Shown here piece after piece: positions 55,114 to 63,798 of a stretch of 64,000 bases of DNA. Source of the DNA: Paracoccaceae bacterium (GTDB taxonomy: Bacteria > Pseudomonadota > Alphaproteobacteria > Rhodobacterales > Rhodobacteraceae); contig WGNF01000004.1 in NCBI GenBank assembly GCA_016124615.1, positions 248,001 through 312,000 of the forward strand, in the 5' to 3' direction. The position numbers were made by a program, and so were the translations under genes. Within the stretch, counting starts at the first letter, position 1; each line of letters opens with the position of its first letter. The notes under the pieces were generated by a model that was not told the DNA's origin, made no database searches, and saw only the letters and a program-made list of their open reading frames with translations.

Positions 55114-55869
55114 ATGGCAGGCAACCTGTTCGACCTCAGCGGGCGTCGCGCGCTGGTCACCGGCTCGTCGCAGGGTATCGGGATGGCGCTGGCCAGGGGG
55201 CTGGCCGCGGCCGGGGCCGAGGTGGTCCTGAACGGGCGCGACAAGGCCAGGCTTGCCGCCGCCGCCGATGCCTTGGGCGAGGCCTGGGTGCTGGCCTTCG
55301 ACGTGACCGACCACGCGGCGGCGCGGGCGGCGGTGGACGGGTTCGAGGCTGACGTGGGGCCGATCGACATCCTCGTGAACAACGCCGGCATCCAGCATCG
55401 CGGCCCGCTGGAGGAATTTTCACCGGCGGCGTTCGAGCGGCTGCTGAGCACCAACATCTCCAGCGTGTTCAACGTCGGGCAGGCCTGCGCGCGGCACATG
55501 ATCGGGCGCGGGCGCGGCAAGATCATCAACATCGCGTCGGTGCAGACGGCTTTGGCGCGGCCGGGGATCGCGCCCTACACCGCCACCAAGGGTGCGGTGG
55601 GGAACCTGACCAAGGGCATGGCGACCGACTGGGCGCGTTTCGGGCTGAACTGCAACGCCATCGCGCCGGGGTATTTCGACACCCCGCTGAATGCGGCGCT
55701 GGTGGCGGACCCGGCCTTCTCGGCCTGGCTGACGGCGCGCACCCCGGCCGGGCGCTGGGGCCGCGTCGAGGAACTGGTGGGGGCCGCCGTGTTCCTGGCC
55801 TCCGAGGCGTCGTCCTTCGTCAATGGTCACATCCTTTACGTCGATGGCGGCATCACGGTGTCGCTGTGA
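55114..55869 (+). CDS. SDR-family oxidoreductase, probable gluconate 5-dehydrogenase
   Basis: A 251-residue classical SDR with the cofactor motif TGSSQGIGMALARGLAAAG near 17-35, NNAGIQHRGPLEEFS, the catalytic Ser/Tyr/Lys set in INIASVQTALARPGIAPYTATKGAV, and the C-terminal GHILYVDGG. The NNAGIQHRGP and PYTATKGAV pattern is typical of IdnO/Gno (5-keto-D-gluconate reductases). The stop overlaps gntK (GTGA). ATG 55114 follows GCAGGAGGCGGGA, a strong ribosome site. Confidence 0.85.
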   Translation: MAGNLFDLSGRRALVTGSSQGIGMALARGLAAAGAEVVLNGRDKARLAAAADALGEAWVLAFDVTDHAAARAAVDGFEADVGPIDILVNNAGIQHRGPLEEFSPAAFERLLSTNISSVFNVGQACARHMIGRGRGKIINIASVQTALARPGIAPYTATKGAVGNLTKGMATDWARFGLNCNAIAPGYFDTPLNAALVADPAFSAWLTARTPAGRWGRVEELVGAAVFLASEASSFVNGHILYVDGGITVSL

Positions 55870-56372
55870 CGCCACGCATCGTGCTGATGGGGGTTGCGGG
55901 CAGCGGCAAATCCTCGGTCGGGGCGGCGCTGTCGGCACGGCTGGGCATTCCCTACCGCGATGGCGACGACCTGCACCCGGCGGCCAATGTCGCCAAGATG
56001 AGCCGGGGCGAGCCCCTGACTGACGCCGATCGCGCGCCCTGGCTGCGGCAGGTCGGCATGGCGCTGCACGACGGCGCGCCGCTGATCATCGGCTGTTCCG
56101 CGCTGAAGCGGGCCTACCGCGACCTGATCCGCGCCGAGGCCGCGGGGCCGGTGACATTCGTGCATCTGGCGGGCAGCCGCGCGGTGATCGCGGCACGGAT
56201 GGCGGCGCGGAAGGGGCATTTCATGCCCCCTGCCCTGCTCGAAAGCCAGTTCGCCGCGCTGGAGCCGCCGGGCGCGGATGAGGATGCGGTGACGGTGGAC
56301 ATCGACCAGCCGCTGGCGGCGCTGGTGGCCGAGGTGGCGGCGGCGCTTGGGCCGGGCGGCGGCGCGCATTGA
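55866..56372 (+). CDS. gntK: Gluconokinase
   Basis: The 168-residue P-loop kinase phosphorylates gluconate to 6-phosphogluconate. Walker A GVAGSGKSSVG at about 9-19, YRDGDDLHPAANVAKMSRGEPLTDADRAPWL (family signature with the substrate Asp), CSALKRAYRDLIR, and VTFVHLAGSR are all present. The start is GTG 55866, overlapping the SDR stop. Together with gnd it would feed gluconate into the pentose phosphate pathway. Confidence 0.93.
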   Translation: MTPRIVLMGVAGSGKSSVGAALSARLGIPYRDGDDLHPAANVAKMSRGEPLTDADRAPWLRQVGMALHDGAPLIIGCSALKRAYRDLIRAEAAGPVTFVHLAGSRAVIAARMAARKGHFMPPALLESQFAALEPPGADEDAVTVDIDQPLAALVAEVAAALGPGGGAH

Positions 56373-56427
56373 CCTTGGCCGGTGGCGGATTAAGGTCTGC
56401 GCAAATCCTCTACCGAAGGCCCGAGCC

Positions 56428-57666
56428 ATGACCATGACCCCGATCGACCCCGACAAACTCGACCGCCTTGCCGAGGTGGCGGTGCGCGTCGGCCTGAACC
56501 TGCAACCGGGGCAAGACCTGCTGCTGACGGCGCCCGCGGCCGCGCTGCCGTTCGTGCGGCGGATCGCGGTGCATGCCTACAAGGCGGGTGCCGGGCTGGT
56601 AACGCCGATCCTGTCGGATGAAGAGCTGACGCTGGCACGGTTTCGCAACGCGCCCGATGCCAGCTTCGACAAGGCGGCGGACTGGCTTTACCGCGGCATG
56701 GCCGATGCGTTTTCGGCCAATACCGCCCGGATGGCGGTGGTGGGCGACAACCCGATGATGCTGTCGGCCGAAGACCCGGAAAAGGTGGCGCGAGCGAACA
56801 AGGCCAATTCCATCGCCTACAAACCGGCGCTGGAGAAAATCTCGGGCTTCGACATCAACTGGAACCTCACCGCCTATCCGAACCCGGCCTGGGCCCGGCT
56901 GGTGTTCCCCGACCTGCCCGAGGATGAAGCGACGGCAAAGCTGGCCGGGGCGATCTTTGCCGCCTCGCGCATCGAGAACGATGACCCGGTGGCGGCCTGG
57001 GCCACCCACAACAGCAACCTGCGCCAGCGCAGTGCCTGGCTGAATGGCCAGCGGTTCGCGGCGCTGCAGTTCACCGGGCCGGGCACGGACCTGACGGTGG
57101 GGCTGGCCGACGGGCATGAATGGCACGGCGGCGCCTCGACCGCGAAGAACGGAATCACCTGCAACCCCAACATCCCGACCGAAGAGGTGTTCACCACCCC
57201 CCATGCGCTGCGGGTCGATGGCCACGTCTGCGCGACGAAGCCGCTGTCGCATCAGGGCACGCTGATCGAGAACATCGCCGTGCGGTTCGAGGCCGGGCGG
57301 ATCGTCGAGGCGAAGGCCACCAAGGGCGAGGCGGTGCTGTTGAAGGTGCTGGACAGCGACGCGGGCGCGCGGCGGCTGGGCGAGGTTGCGCTGGTGCCGC
57401 ATTCCTCGCCGATCTCGCAGTCGGCGCTGTTGTTCTACAACACGCTGTTTGATGAAAATGCCGCCTGCCACATCGCGCTTGGCCAGTGCTATTACAAGTG
57501 CTTCCTTGACGGTGCCAGCCTCAGCCCGGCGCAGATCGCGGCGCAGGGCGGCAATTCCAGCATCATCCACATCGACTGGATGATCGGTTCGGACAAGATC
57601 GACATCGACGGCCTTGCCGCCGATGGCGCGCGTGTGCCGGTGTTCCGCAAGGGCGAGTGGGCCTAA
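56428..57666 (+). CDS. M29-family aminopeptidase
   Basis: The 412-residue protein matches the thermophilic aminopeptidase (M29) family. [23 protein letters not shown] at the start, then [32 protein letters not shown] (metal Glu) and [30 protein letters not shown], then [15 protein letters not shown] carry the dinuclear-metal site. It releases N-terminal residues from peptides in the cytoplasm. ATG 56428 is used; a second ATG 6 bp later is possible. The stop overlaps the convergent cupin gene. Confidence 0.92.
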   Translation: MTMTPIDPDKLDRLAEVAVRVGLNLQPGQDLLLTAPAAALPFVRRIAVHAYKAGAGLVTPILSDEELTLARFRNAPDASFDKAADWLYRGMADAFSANTARMAVVGDNPMMLSAEDPEKVARANKANSIAYKPALEKISGFDINWNLTAYPNPAWARLVFPDLPEDEATAKLAGAIFAASRIENDDPVAAWATHNSNLRQRSAWLNGQRFAALQFTGPGTDLTVGLADGHEWHGGASTAKNGITCNPNIPTEEVFTTPHALRVDGHVCATKPLSHQGTLIENIAVRFEAGRIVEAKATKGEAVLLKVLDSDAGARRLGEVALVPHSSPISQSALLFYNTLFDENAACHIALGQCYYKCFLDGASLSPAQIAAQGGNSSIIHIDWMIGSDKIDIDGLAADGARVPVFRKGEWA

Positions 57667-58070
57667 GCCTCTGGCGGCAGGGCGTACTGATCGTCGCTGA
57701 CGTGCTCCAGCCAGTCGACGGCGCTGCCCGCCAGCGCCTCTTGCATCGCCAGGTGGCTCATGCCGTTGGCGGGCGCCGCGCCGTGCCAGTGCTTTTCGCC
57801 GGGCGCGAACCAGACCGTGTCGCCGGGGCGGATCACCCGCACCGGGCCACCCCAGCTTTGCGCCAGCCCCAGACCCGACAGCACCAGCAGAGTCTGGCCG
57901 AGCGGGTGGGTGTGCCATGCCGTCCGGGCGCCGGGTTCAAACGTCACCACGGCGGCACGTACCCGCGCGGGTTCCGGCGCCTCGATCACCGGGTCCAGCC
58001 GCACCGCGCCGGTGAAATAACTGGCCGGGCCCTTGCCGGAGGGTCGCGATCCGCCTGCCGTGATGTCCAT
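57663..58070 (-). CDS. Cupin domain protein, (R)-mandelonitrile lyase/CMD-associated type
   Basis: A 135-residue cupin with a full metal motif: [23 protein letters not shown] in motif 1 (two His, Gln) and [20 protein letters not shown] in motif 2. The layout resembles bacterial cupin hydroxynitrile-lyase-like proteins and those next to carboxymuconolactone decarboxylases. The true activity is unknown. It is convergent with the M29 gene (4-bp overlap). ATG 58070 follows GGAGGGAAAGCGG. Confidence 0.82.
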   Translation of the reverse strand: MDITAGGSRPSGKGPASYFTGAVRLDPVIEAPEPARVRAAVVTFEPGARTAWHTHPLGQTLLVLSGLGLAQSWGGPVRVIRPGDTVWFAPGEKHWHGAAPANGMSHLAMQEALAGSAVDWLEHVSDDQYALPPEA

Positions 58071-58147
58071 CCGCTTTCCCTCCGACTGGTTGTGCCGCCA
58101 GTGTCCTGCATCGGGCGGAACGCCACAAGGACGAAGCCCGGACGCGA

Positions 58148-59041
58148 TTAGCGCGGAACGTAGGCCCGCCACGGGTGCGCCTCGCGGAAGCCCAGCACCT
58201 CGCGCGCCTTGCGGTTCGACAGCGGCGCCTCGTGTTGCCCCATCGGCCGGGTGATCGGCGTGTCGGGGCAGTATTTCGCCAAGAACTCGGCTGTGGGCAG
58301 GTCGGCGGTGATGGTGTCGTTCACCGCGTTGAAGACCTGATAGCCAAGGCCGTCCTTCTCGATGCACAGATGCACGATCTCGCCCAGGTCGCGGGCGTCG
58401 ATATAGCTCCAGGCGTTGCGCTTGCGGCTCATCGGGTCGGCGAGGAAGCCGGGGAATCTGGCGTATTCATGCGGCTCGATCACGTTGCCGATACGCAGGG
58501 CGTAGACGTCGGCCTTGTAGCGCATGGCAAAGGCGCGGGCGGTGCGTTCGTTGCAGACCTTCGACAGGCCGTAGCTGTCCATCGGGTCGCTGTCGTAGTC
58601 TTCGTCCAATGGGAAGCTGTGGTAGTCCTTGTCGCCTTCCGCGAAACAGACGCCGTAGGTTGTTTCCGATGATGCAACGATGACCTTGCGCACCCCCAGC
58701 TTCATCGCCGCCTCGATGACGTTGTAGGTGCCCACCGTATTCGCCGCGAAGGTCTTGTTGTCGGGCTCGATCATCACGCGGGGGATGGCGGCGAAATGCA
58801 CCACCGCATCGGGGGCCTTGGGCGGATGGCCGTGGTCGTAGCCGTCGAAGCCGAAATGCGTCGTCAGCGCGTTGAAAACCGCGCCGCTGTCGGTGATGTC
58901 GGTGATCAGCGTGTTCACACCGGGCAGATCGAGCGGCTTGAGATCGAGGTTCAGGATCGAATAGCCCTTGGCCAGCAGATGCGGCACGGCGTGGCGCCCG
59001 GCCTTACCGGTGCCGCCGGTGAACACGATGCGCTTGGTCAT
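58148..59041 (-). CDS. NAD-dependent epimerase/dehydratase family protein of the tetronate cluster
   Basis: A 297-residue extended SDR with [19 protein letters not shown] near 5-23, [21 protein letters not shown], the active-site ASSETTYG and Y159-x3-K163 in [11 protein letters not shown], and [13 protein letters not shown]. It is the last gene in the minus-strand operon with otnI and ltnD (1-bp gap). Erythronate dehydrogenase (DenD) also belongs to the epimerase-type SDRs, so an acid-sugar oxidation role is possible. This is inference from context only. Confidence 0.8.
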   Translation of the reverse strand: MTKRIVFTGGTGKAGRHAVPHLLAKGYSILNLDLKPLDLPGVNTLITDITDSGAVFNALTTHFGFDGYDHGHPPKAPDAVVHFAAIPRVMIEPDNKTFAANTVGTYNVIEAAMKLGVRKVIVASSETTYGVCFAEGDKDYHSFPLDEDYDSDPMDSYGLSKVCNERTARAFAMRYKADVYALRIGNVIEPHEYARFPGFLADPMSRKRNAWSYIDARDLGEIVHLCIEKDGLGYQVFNAVNDTITADLPTAEFLAKYCPDTPITRPMGQHEAPLSNRKAREVLGFREAHPWRAYVPR

Positions 59042-59042
59042 G

Positions 59043-59834
59043 TCAGTCTCCGTTCGTTTCTTGGGTGTGGAAGGCCCGCAGCCAGCCAAGGCCCGCCACG
59101 GTTTCCCCGGCCGGGCGATATTCGCAACCGACAAAGCCGGTGTAGCCGAGGCTGTCGAGCGCACGCAGGATGCGGAAATCGTCAAGCTCGCCGGTGCCTG
59201 GTTCGTGGCGGTCGGGGACGGCGGCGATCTGGACGTGGCCGATGATCGGCATCAGCGCGCGCAACCCGGTCAGCACATCACCATGCAGAATCTGGCGGTG
59301 GTAGATGTCGAATTGCAGCTTCAGGTTCGGCAGGCCGAGATCGGCGATCAGGTCGGCGGCAAAGGGAAAATCATTGAGGAAATAGCCCGGCATGTCGCGC
59401 CGGTTGATCGGCTCGATCACCACATCGAGACCGGCGGCCCCGGCCGTGTCGCAAAGGTAGGCCAGCGAGTCGCGGTAGGCCGCGACGGCGGCTGGGTCGG
59501 TCCGGTCGGCGTGCCCGCTCATCACATGCAGGCGGGCGACGCCGGTGGCGGCCGCATAGGTCAATGCCGTCGCAACCGAGGCGCGGAATTCGTCGCGCTG
59601 GTCGGGCAGCGCGGCAAGGCCACGGTCGCCCGCCTCCCAATCGCCGGGCGGCAGGTTGAACAGGGCTTGGGTCAGGCCATGCCCCTGAAGCTGATCGGCG
59701 ATCTGTTCTGGTGGGAAAGCATAGGGAAAGAGAAACTCCACCGCGTCGAAGCCCGCCGCGGCGGCAGCGGCGAAGCGGTCCATAAACGGATGTTCCGTGA
59801 ACATCATGGTCAGGTTGGCGGCGAAGCGGGGCAT
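59043..59834 (-). CDS. otnI: 2-oxo-tetronate isomerase (hydroxypyruvate isomerase family)
   Basis: The 263-residue TIM-barrel protein of the Hyi/OtnI family. MPRFAANLTMMFTEHPFMDRFAAAAAAGFDAVEFLFPYA at the start is nearly diagnostic; metal and acid residues occur in VIEPINRRDMPGYFL, LQFDIYHRQILHGD, and VQIAAVPDRHEPGTGELDD, then GCEYRP. In tetronate pathways OtnI interconverts 2-oxo- and 3-oxo-tetronate. It is 3 bp from ltnD and 1 bp from the SDR gene. Confidence 0.9.
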   Translation of the reverse strand: MPRFAANLTMMFTEHPFMDRFAAAAAAGFDAVEFLFPYAFPPEQIADQLQGHGLTQALFNLPPGDWEAGDRGLAALPDQRDEFRASVATALTYAAATGVARLHVMSGHADRTDPAAVAAYRDSLAYLCDTAGAAGLDVVIEPINRRDMPGYFLNDFPFAADLIADLGLPNLKLQFDIYHRQILHGDVLTGLRALMPIIGHVQIAAVPDRHEPGTGELDDFRILRALDSLGYTGFVGCEYRPAGETVAGLGWLRAFHTQETNGD

Positions 59835-59837
59835 GGC

Positions 59838-60758
59838 TCAGGTCTCTCCCTTGGCGTGCGGCAGATCCAGCCCGGCCAGACCGGCCAGCATCCGGGCGAC
59901 CGAGGCATCATCGTCGCGCCCCATCCCGGCGGCGGCGGTCATCACGAACAGTTGCAGCGCCGTGGCCGCGATCGGTGTCGGAAAGCTGGTGGCCCGCCCG
60001 ATGTCGGTGACGATACCCAGATCCTTGGTGAAGATGTTGACCGCGCTGCGCGGCGCATAGTCACCGTCGAGAATGTGCGGCACGCGGTTTTCAAACATCC
60101 AGGAATTGCCGGCCGAGGCGGTGATGACCTCATAAACCCGGGCAAGGTCGAGGCCCATCGCCTTCGCGAAGGTCATCGCCTCGCAGGCAGCGGCGATATG
60201 CACCCCGGCCAGCAGCTGGTTGACGATCTTGAAGGCGGCGCCGGTGCCCGGTTCCGGGCCCAGTTCGTAGACCTTGGCGGCGATGGCTTCCAGCACCGGG
60301 CGCACCGTTGCGAACACCTCCGGCGCGCCCGAGCCCATGATCGTCAGCTCGCCCGAGGTCGCCCGCGCCGCGCCGCCCGAAATCGGGGTGTCGAGGTAGT
60401 CGCGGCCCGCCTCGGCCACCCGCCCGGCAAGCGCCCGCGCGGCATCCGGCGCCATCGTGGCGCAGGACAGCACCACGCCGCCGGGCGCCATCGCCGCCAC
60501 GGCGCCCTGCGGCCCCAGCAGCACGGTTTCCGTCTGGCTTGCGTTCACCACGACGGCGACCACCACCTCTGCCCCCTGCGCGGCGGTTGCGGGGTCGGCC
60601 GCAGTCCGGCCACCGAGACCGGCGAAGCGGGTCATCGCCTCGGCGCTGACGTCGCAGCCGGTCACCTCGAAACCGCCGCGCAGAAGCGAGGCCGCCATGC
60701 CGAAGCCCATCGACCCCAGCCCGATCACCGTGACCCGTGGGCGCGCCGCTGCGTTCAT
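59838..60758 (-). CDS. ltnD: L-threonate dehydrogenase-like beta-hydroxyacid dehydrogenase
   Basis: A 306-residue member of the 3-hydroxyisobutyrate dehydrogenase family. VTVIGLGSMGFGMAASLLRGGFEV at 9-32, DTPISGGAARATSGELTIMGSG near 122-143, and the catalytic Lys in GAAFKIVNQLLAGVH near 173. It would oxidise a tetronate C2/C3 hydroxyl with NAD. ATG 60758 has GAGG 8 bp upstream and is preferred to GTG 60782. It heads the minus-strand operon and is divergent from otnK. Confidence 0.88.
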   Translation of the reverse strand: MNAAARPRVTVIGLGSMGFGMAASLLRGGFEVTGCDVSAEAMTRFAGLGGRTAADPATAAQGAEVVVAVVVNASQTETVLLGPQGAVAAMAPGGVVLSCATMAPDAARALAGRVAEAGRDYLDTPISGGAARATSGELTIMGSGAPEVFATVRPVLEAIAAKVYELGPEPGTGAAFKIVNQLLAGVHIAAACEAMTFAKAMGLDLARVYEVITASAGNSWMFENRVPHILDGDYAPRSAVNIFTKDLGIVTDIGRATSFPTPIAATALQLFVMTAAAGMGRDDDASVARMLAGLAGLDLPHAKGET

Positions 60759-60827
60759 CTTGCCAACCTCGTCTGCGGGCACTGCCCTTTGACGTTGCCC
60801 TGTGTCGGAAAAACCGCGATGATAGCG

Positions 60828-60838
60828 TTGTCATACAC
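60828..60838. promoter_or_regulatory. Possible GntR (FCD)-type operator between ltnD and otnK
   Basis: TTGTCATACAC matches 10 of 11 positions of the TNGTNNNACNA framework bound by FadR-subfamily regulators. It lies in the 145-bp divergent gap of the tetronate operons. No such regulator gene is present in the window, so this is weak support. Confidence 0.35.
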
Positions 60839-60903
60839 TCGTTAGCCTGACAGGGAAACGCAATGCAAGACCCATGTGGCCCTTGCCCAAGGCGGGCCGC
60901 GCC

Positions 60904-62175
60904 ATGCTGATCGGCGCGGTGGCGGATGACATTACCGGGGCGACCGACCTTTGCCTGATGCTGTCGCGGGCGGGTCTGCGCACGATCCAGGTGATCGGGG
61001 TGCCGGGCCCGGCGACCGACCTGTCGCAGGCCGAGGCGGTGGTGGTCGCACTGAAATCGCGCACCATTCCGGCGAGCGATGCGGTTGCGATGTCGCTTGA
61101 GGCCGCGCGGGCATTGCAGGATGCGGGAGCGGAGCGGCTGCTGTTCAAATACTGCTCGACCTTCGATTCCACCGACGCGGGCAATATCGGCCCGGTGGCC
61201 GAGGCGCTGATGGCGCTGACCGGGTCCGCGCTGACGATCGCCTGCCCGGCGTTTCCGCGGGCCGGGCGGACGGTCTATCAGGGGCACCTCTTCGTTGGCG
61301 GCCGCCTGCTGTCGGACAGCAGCATGAAGGACCATCCGCTGACGCCGATGCGCGATGCCGATCTGGTGCGCGTGCTGGGGCGGCAGACGTCGTTGCCGGT
61401 GGGGCTGTTGCCGATCGGCACGATCCGGCAGGGCGTGAGTGCGGTGCGGGCGGCGTTCGCGGCAGCGTGCGCGGCTGGAACGCGCATCCTGATTGCTGAC
61501 ACGCTGGAGGATGCCGATCTGGTCACGCTGGGCGCGGCCTCGGCCGATATGGCGCTGGTCACCGGCGGGTCTGGCATCGGCATGGGGCTGGCGCTGAATC
61601 TGGCGGGTGCGGGCCATGCAGCCCCGGCGCGGATGGCGGCCCCGCTGGGGCGCGCGGCGATCCTTGCCGGGTCGTGTTCGCAGGCGACACGAGGGCAGAT
61701 CGCCACGGCGGTGGCGGCAGGGCTGCCCGCGCGACGGCTGGATGTGGCCGCGCTGGCAGACGGGCGCGAGACGGCGGGGGATCTGGCGGACTGGGTCATC
61801 GCGCAGCCGGAGGGGCAACCACCCCTGCTCTACTCCAGCGCCGAGCCGCCGGAACTGGCCGCGATTCAGGCGCAACTGGGCCGCGACGCTGCGGGCGCGC
61901 TGGTCGAGCGGACGCTGGCCGAGGTCGCCCGCTTACTGGCGGGCGCCGGGTTCCGCCGCTTCATCGTGGCGGGGGGCGAAACCTCGGGCGCGGTCGTCAC
62001 GGCGCTTGGGGTCAGCGTGCTGGCGATCGGCCCCGAGATCGCGCCGGGCGTGCCCTGGACCCGCTCCATCGCCGGGCCAGAGCTTGCGCTCGCGCTCAAG
62101 TCCGGCAACTTCGGCGGGCCGCAGTTCTTCCTGACCGCCTGGTCGCGGCTGGAACCGGAGGCCGCCCATGTCTGA
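60904..62175 (+). CDS. otnK: 3-oxo-tetronate 4-kinase (DUF1537/four-carbon acid sugar kinase)
   Basis: The 423-residue product has the two-domain DUF1537 layout. The N-terminal MLIGAVADDITGATDLCLML is typical, LLFKYCSTFDSTDAGNIGPV near 85-104 holds the sugar site, and the nucleotide-binding C-terminal domain ends FIVAGGETSGAV, GPEIAPGVPWTRSI and ALKSGNFGGPQFFL. It phosphorylates 3-oxo-tetronate at C4. ATG 60904 is used because it gives the family N terminus; ATG 60874 would add ten residues. It overlaps otnC by 8 bp. Confidence 0.92.
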   Translation: MLIGAVADDITGATDLCLMLSRAGLRTIQVIGVPGPATDLSQAEAVVVALKSRTIPASDAVAMSLEAARALQDAGAERLLFKYCSTFDSTDAGNIGPVAEALMALTGSALTIACPAFPRAGRTVYQGHLFVGGRLLSDSSMKDHPLTPMRDADLVRVLGRQTSLPVGLLPIGTIRQGVSAVRAAFAAACAAGTRILIADTLEDADLVTLGAASADMALVTGGSGIGMGLALNLAGAGHAAPARMAAPLGRAAILAGSCSQATRGQIATAVAAGLPARRLDVAALADGRETAGDLADWVIAQPEGQPPLLYSSAEPPELAAIQAQLGRDAAGALVERTLAEVARLLAGAGFRRFIVAGGETSGAVVTALGVSVLAIGPEIAPGVPWTRSIAGPELALALKSGNFGGPQFFLTAWSRLEPEAAHV

Positions 62176-62809
62176 CGAAACCCGCCTGCGCGACGAGATC
62201 TGCCGCGTCGGCCGCTCGCTGTTCGACCGTGGCCTGACGGCCGGATCCAGCGGCAACATCTCGGCCCGGCTGCCCGAGGGTGGCTGGCTGATGACGCCCA
62301 CCAATGCCTGCCTCGGCACGCTCGATCCGGCGCGGCTGTCGCGGTTCGACGCGGGCGGGCGGTTCGTTTCGGGCGACGCGCCGACCAAGGAATCCTTCCT
62401 GCATTTCTCGATGTACGACGAACGCGCGACGGCGGGCGCCGTCGTTCACCTGCATTCGCCGCATTCCACCGCCGTAAGCATCCTGCGCGACATCGACTCC
62501 GCCGACGTGCTGCCCGCGCTGACGGCCTATCATGTCATGCGGGTCGGAAAGCTGCCGCTGGTGCCCTATTTCGCGCCCGGCGACCCCGATCTGGCCCATG
62601 CCGTGCGCGCCCTCGCCGGGCAGCATCATGCGGTGCTGCTGGCCAATCATGGCCCGGTGGTTGCCGGAACCTCGCTGACCGACGCGCAATACGCCACTGA
62701 AGAACTGGAGCAGACCGCGCGGCTGTTTCTGCTGCTGCAGGGTCAGGCGATCCGCCCGCTGACACCCGCCCAGATCGCCGACCTCAAAGCCCGCTTCAAG
62801 CTTTCCTGA
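62168..62809 (+). CDS. otnC: 3-oxo-tetronate 4-phosphate decarboxylase (class II aldolase family)
   Basis: A 213-residue class II aldolase/adducin-fold protein. GRSLFDRGLTAGSSGNISARLPEGGWLMTPTN near 11-42, HLHSPHSTAVSIL with the two metal His near 93-97, and the distal His in VLLANHGPVVAG near 160 are seen. In the pathway it decarboxylates the OtnK product to dihydroxyacetone phosphate. It is coupled to otnK (8-bp overlap) and followed after 22 bp by an oxidoreductase. Confidence 0.92.
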   Translation: MSDETRLRDEICRVGRSLFDRGLTAGSSGNISARLPEGGWLMTPTNACLGTLDPARLSRFDAGGRFVSGDAPTKESFLHFSMYDERATAGAVVHLHSPHSTAVSILRDIDSADVLPALTAYHVMRVGKLPLVPYFAPGDPDLAHAVRALAGQHHAVLLANHGPVVAGTSLTDAQYATEELEQTARLFLLLQGQAIRPLTPAQIADLKARFKLS

Positions 62810-62831
62810 CACAGTCCAAGGGAGACCCCGG

Positions 62832-63722
62832 ATGACCCAACCCGAAACGATCGGCTTCATCGGCGTCGGCCTGATGGGGCACGGCATGGCGAAGAACATC
62901 GTCGAAAAAGGCTATAAGCTGAGCGTGATCGCGCACCGCAACCGGGGCCCGGTCGATGACCTCGTGGCGCGCGGCGCAACCGAGGCCGCCAACCTGCCAG
63001 AGCTTGCGCGGGCCTCCACCGTCATCTTAATGTGCCTGACCGGCGCGTCCGAGGCCGCCGCCGCTGTGGCCGCGATGAAAGCTGATCTGGCCCCCGGAAC
63101 GGTGATCGTCGATTGCTCGACCGGCGAGCCCACGGTGACCCAGCGGCTGGCCGAAGAGATGGCGGCGCAGGGCGTGGCCTATGCCGACGCACCGCTGAGC
63201 CGCACGCCGAAGGAGGCGTGGGAAGGGACGCTCGACTGCATGGTGGGCGCCGAACCGGCGGTGTTCGACCGCATCCGGCCGGTGATCGCCACCTGGGCCG
63301 GCAAGATCGTGCACATCGGCGGGATTGGCGACGGCCACCGGATGAAGCTGCTGAACAACTTCATCTCGCTCGGCTACGGCGCGCTTTATGCCGAGGCGCT
63401 GACGCTGGCGAAGAAGGTCGGTATTCCGGTTGAAACCTTTGACAAGGTAATCCGGGGCGGCCGGATGGATTGCGGGTTCTACCAGACCTTCATGGGCTAC
63501 GCGCTGGAGGGGAACCGCGAGGCGCACCGGTTCACTCTGGCGAACGCCTACAAGGACATGCGCTACGTCGAAAGCATGGCCAATGCCGCGATGGTCACGA
63601 CCACGGTCGCCAGCGCGGTGAAGAACAGCTTTGCGCTGGCGATGGCGACGGGCGGCGCGGGCGCCGAGGATTACGTGCCCCATCTTGTCGATTTTGTCGC
63701 AAGGGCGAACGGCGCCGGCTAA
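62832..63722 (+). CDS. NAD(P)-dependent beta-hydroxyacid dehydrogenase, second paralogue in the tetronate cluster
   Basis: A 296-residue HIBADH-family protein with IGFIGVGLMGHGMAKNIVEKGY at 7-28, VDCSTGEPTVTQRLAEEMA, DAPLSRTPKEAWEGTLDCMVG, and the catalytic Lys in GHRMKLLNNFISLGYGAL near 171. It lies after otnK-otnC in one operon, while ltnD of the same family lies across the divergent promoter. The two are quite different in sequence, so they may act on different tetronate isomers; the substrate is not known. Confidence 0.85.
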   Translation: MTQPETIGFIGVGLMGHGMAKNIVEKGYKLSVIAHRNRGPVDDLVARGATEAANLPELARASTVILMCLTGASEAAAAVAAMKADLAPGTVIVDCSTGEPTVTQRLAEEMAAQGVAYADAPLSRTPKEAWEGTLDCMVGAEPAVFDRIRPVIATWAGKIVHIGGIGDGHRMKLLNNFISLGYGALYAEALTLAKKVGIPVETFDKVIRGGRMDCGFYQTFMGYALEGNREAHRFTLANAYKDMRYVESMANAAMVTTTVASAVKNSFALAMATGGAGAEDYVPHLVDFVARANGAG

Positions 63723-63798
63723 GGCCGCCGCCCGCTTTTCCGGTGCATCTGCCTAGGAATCATGCCATGCTGCGCCGCAGCATTGGCGGAGGGTCGGC

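Noticed and set aside
58148..59041. Naming the SDR denD (erythronate dehydrogenase)
   Set aside because: Context fits, but sequence alone cannot separate it from other epimerase-type SDRs such as uronate dehydrogenases.
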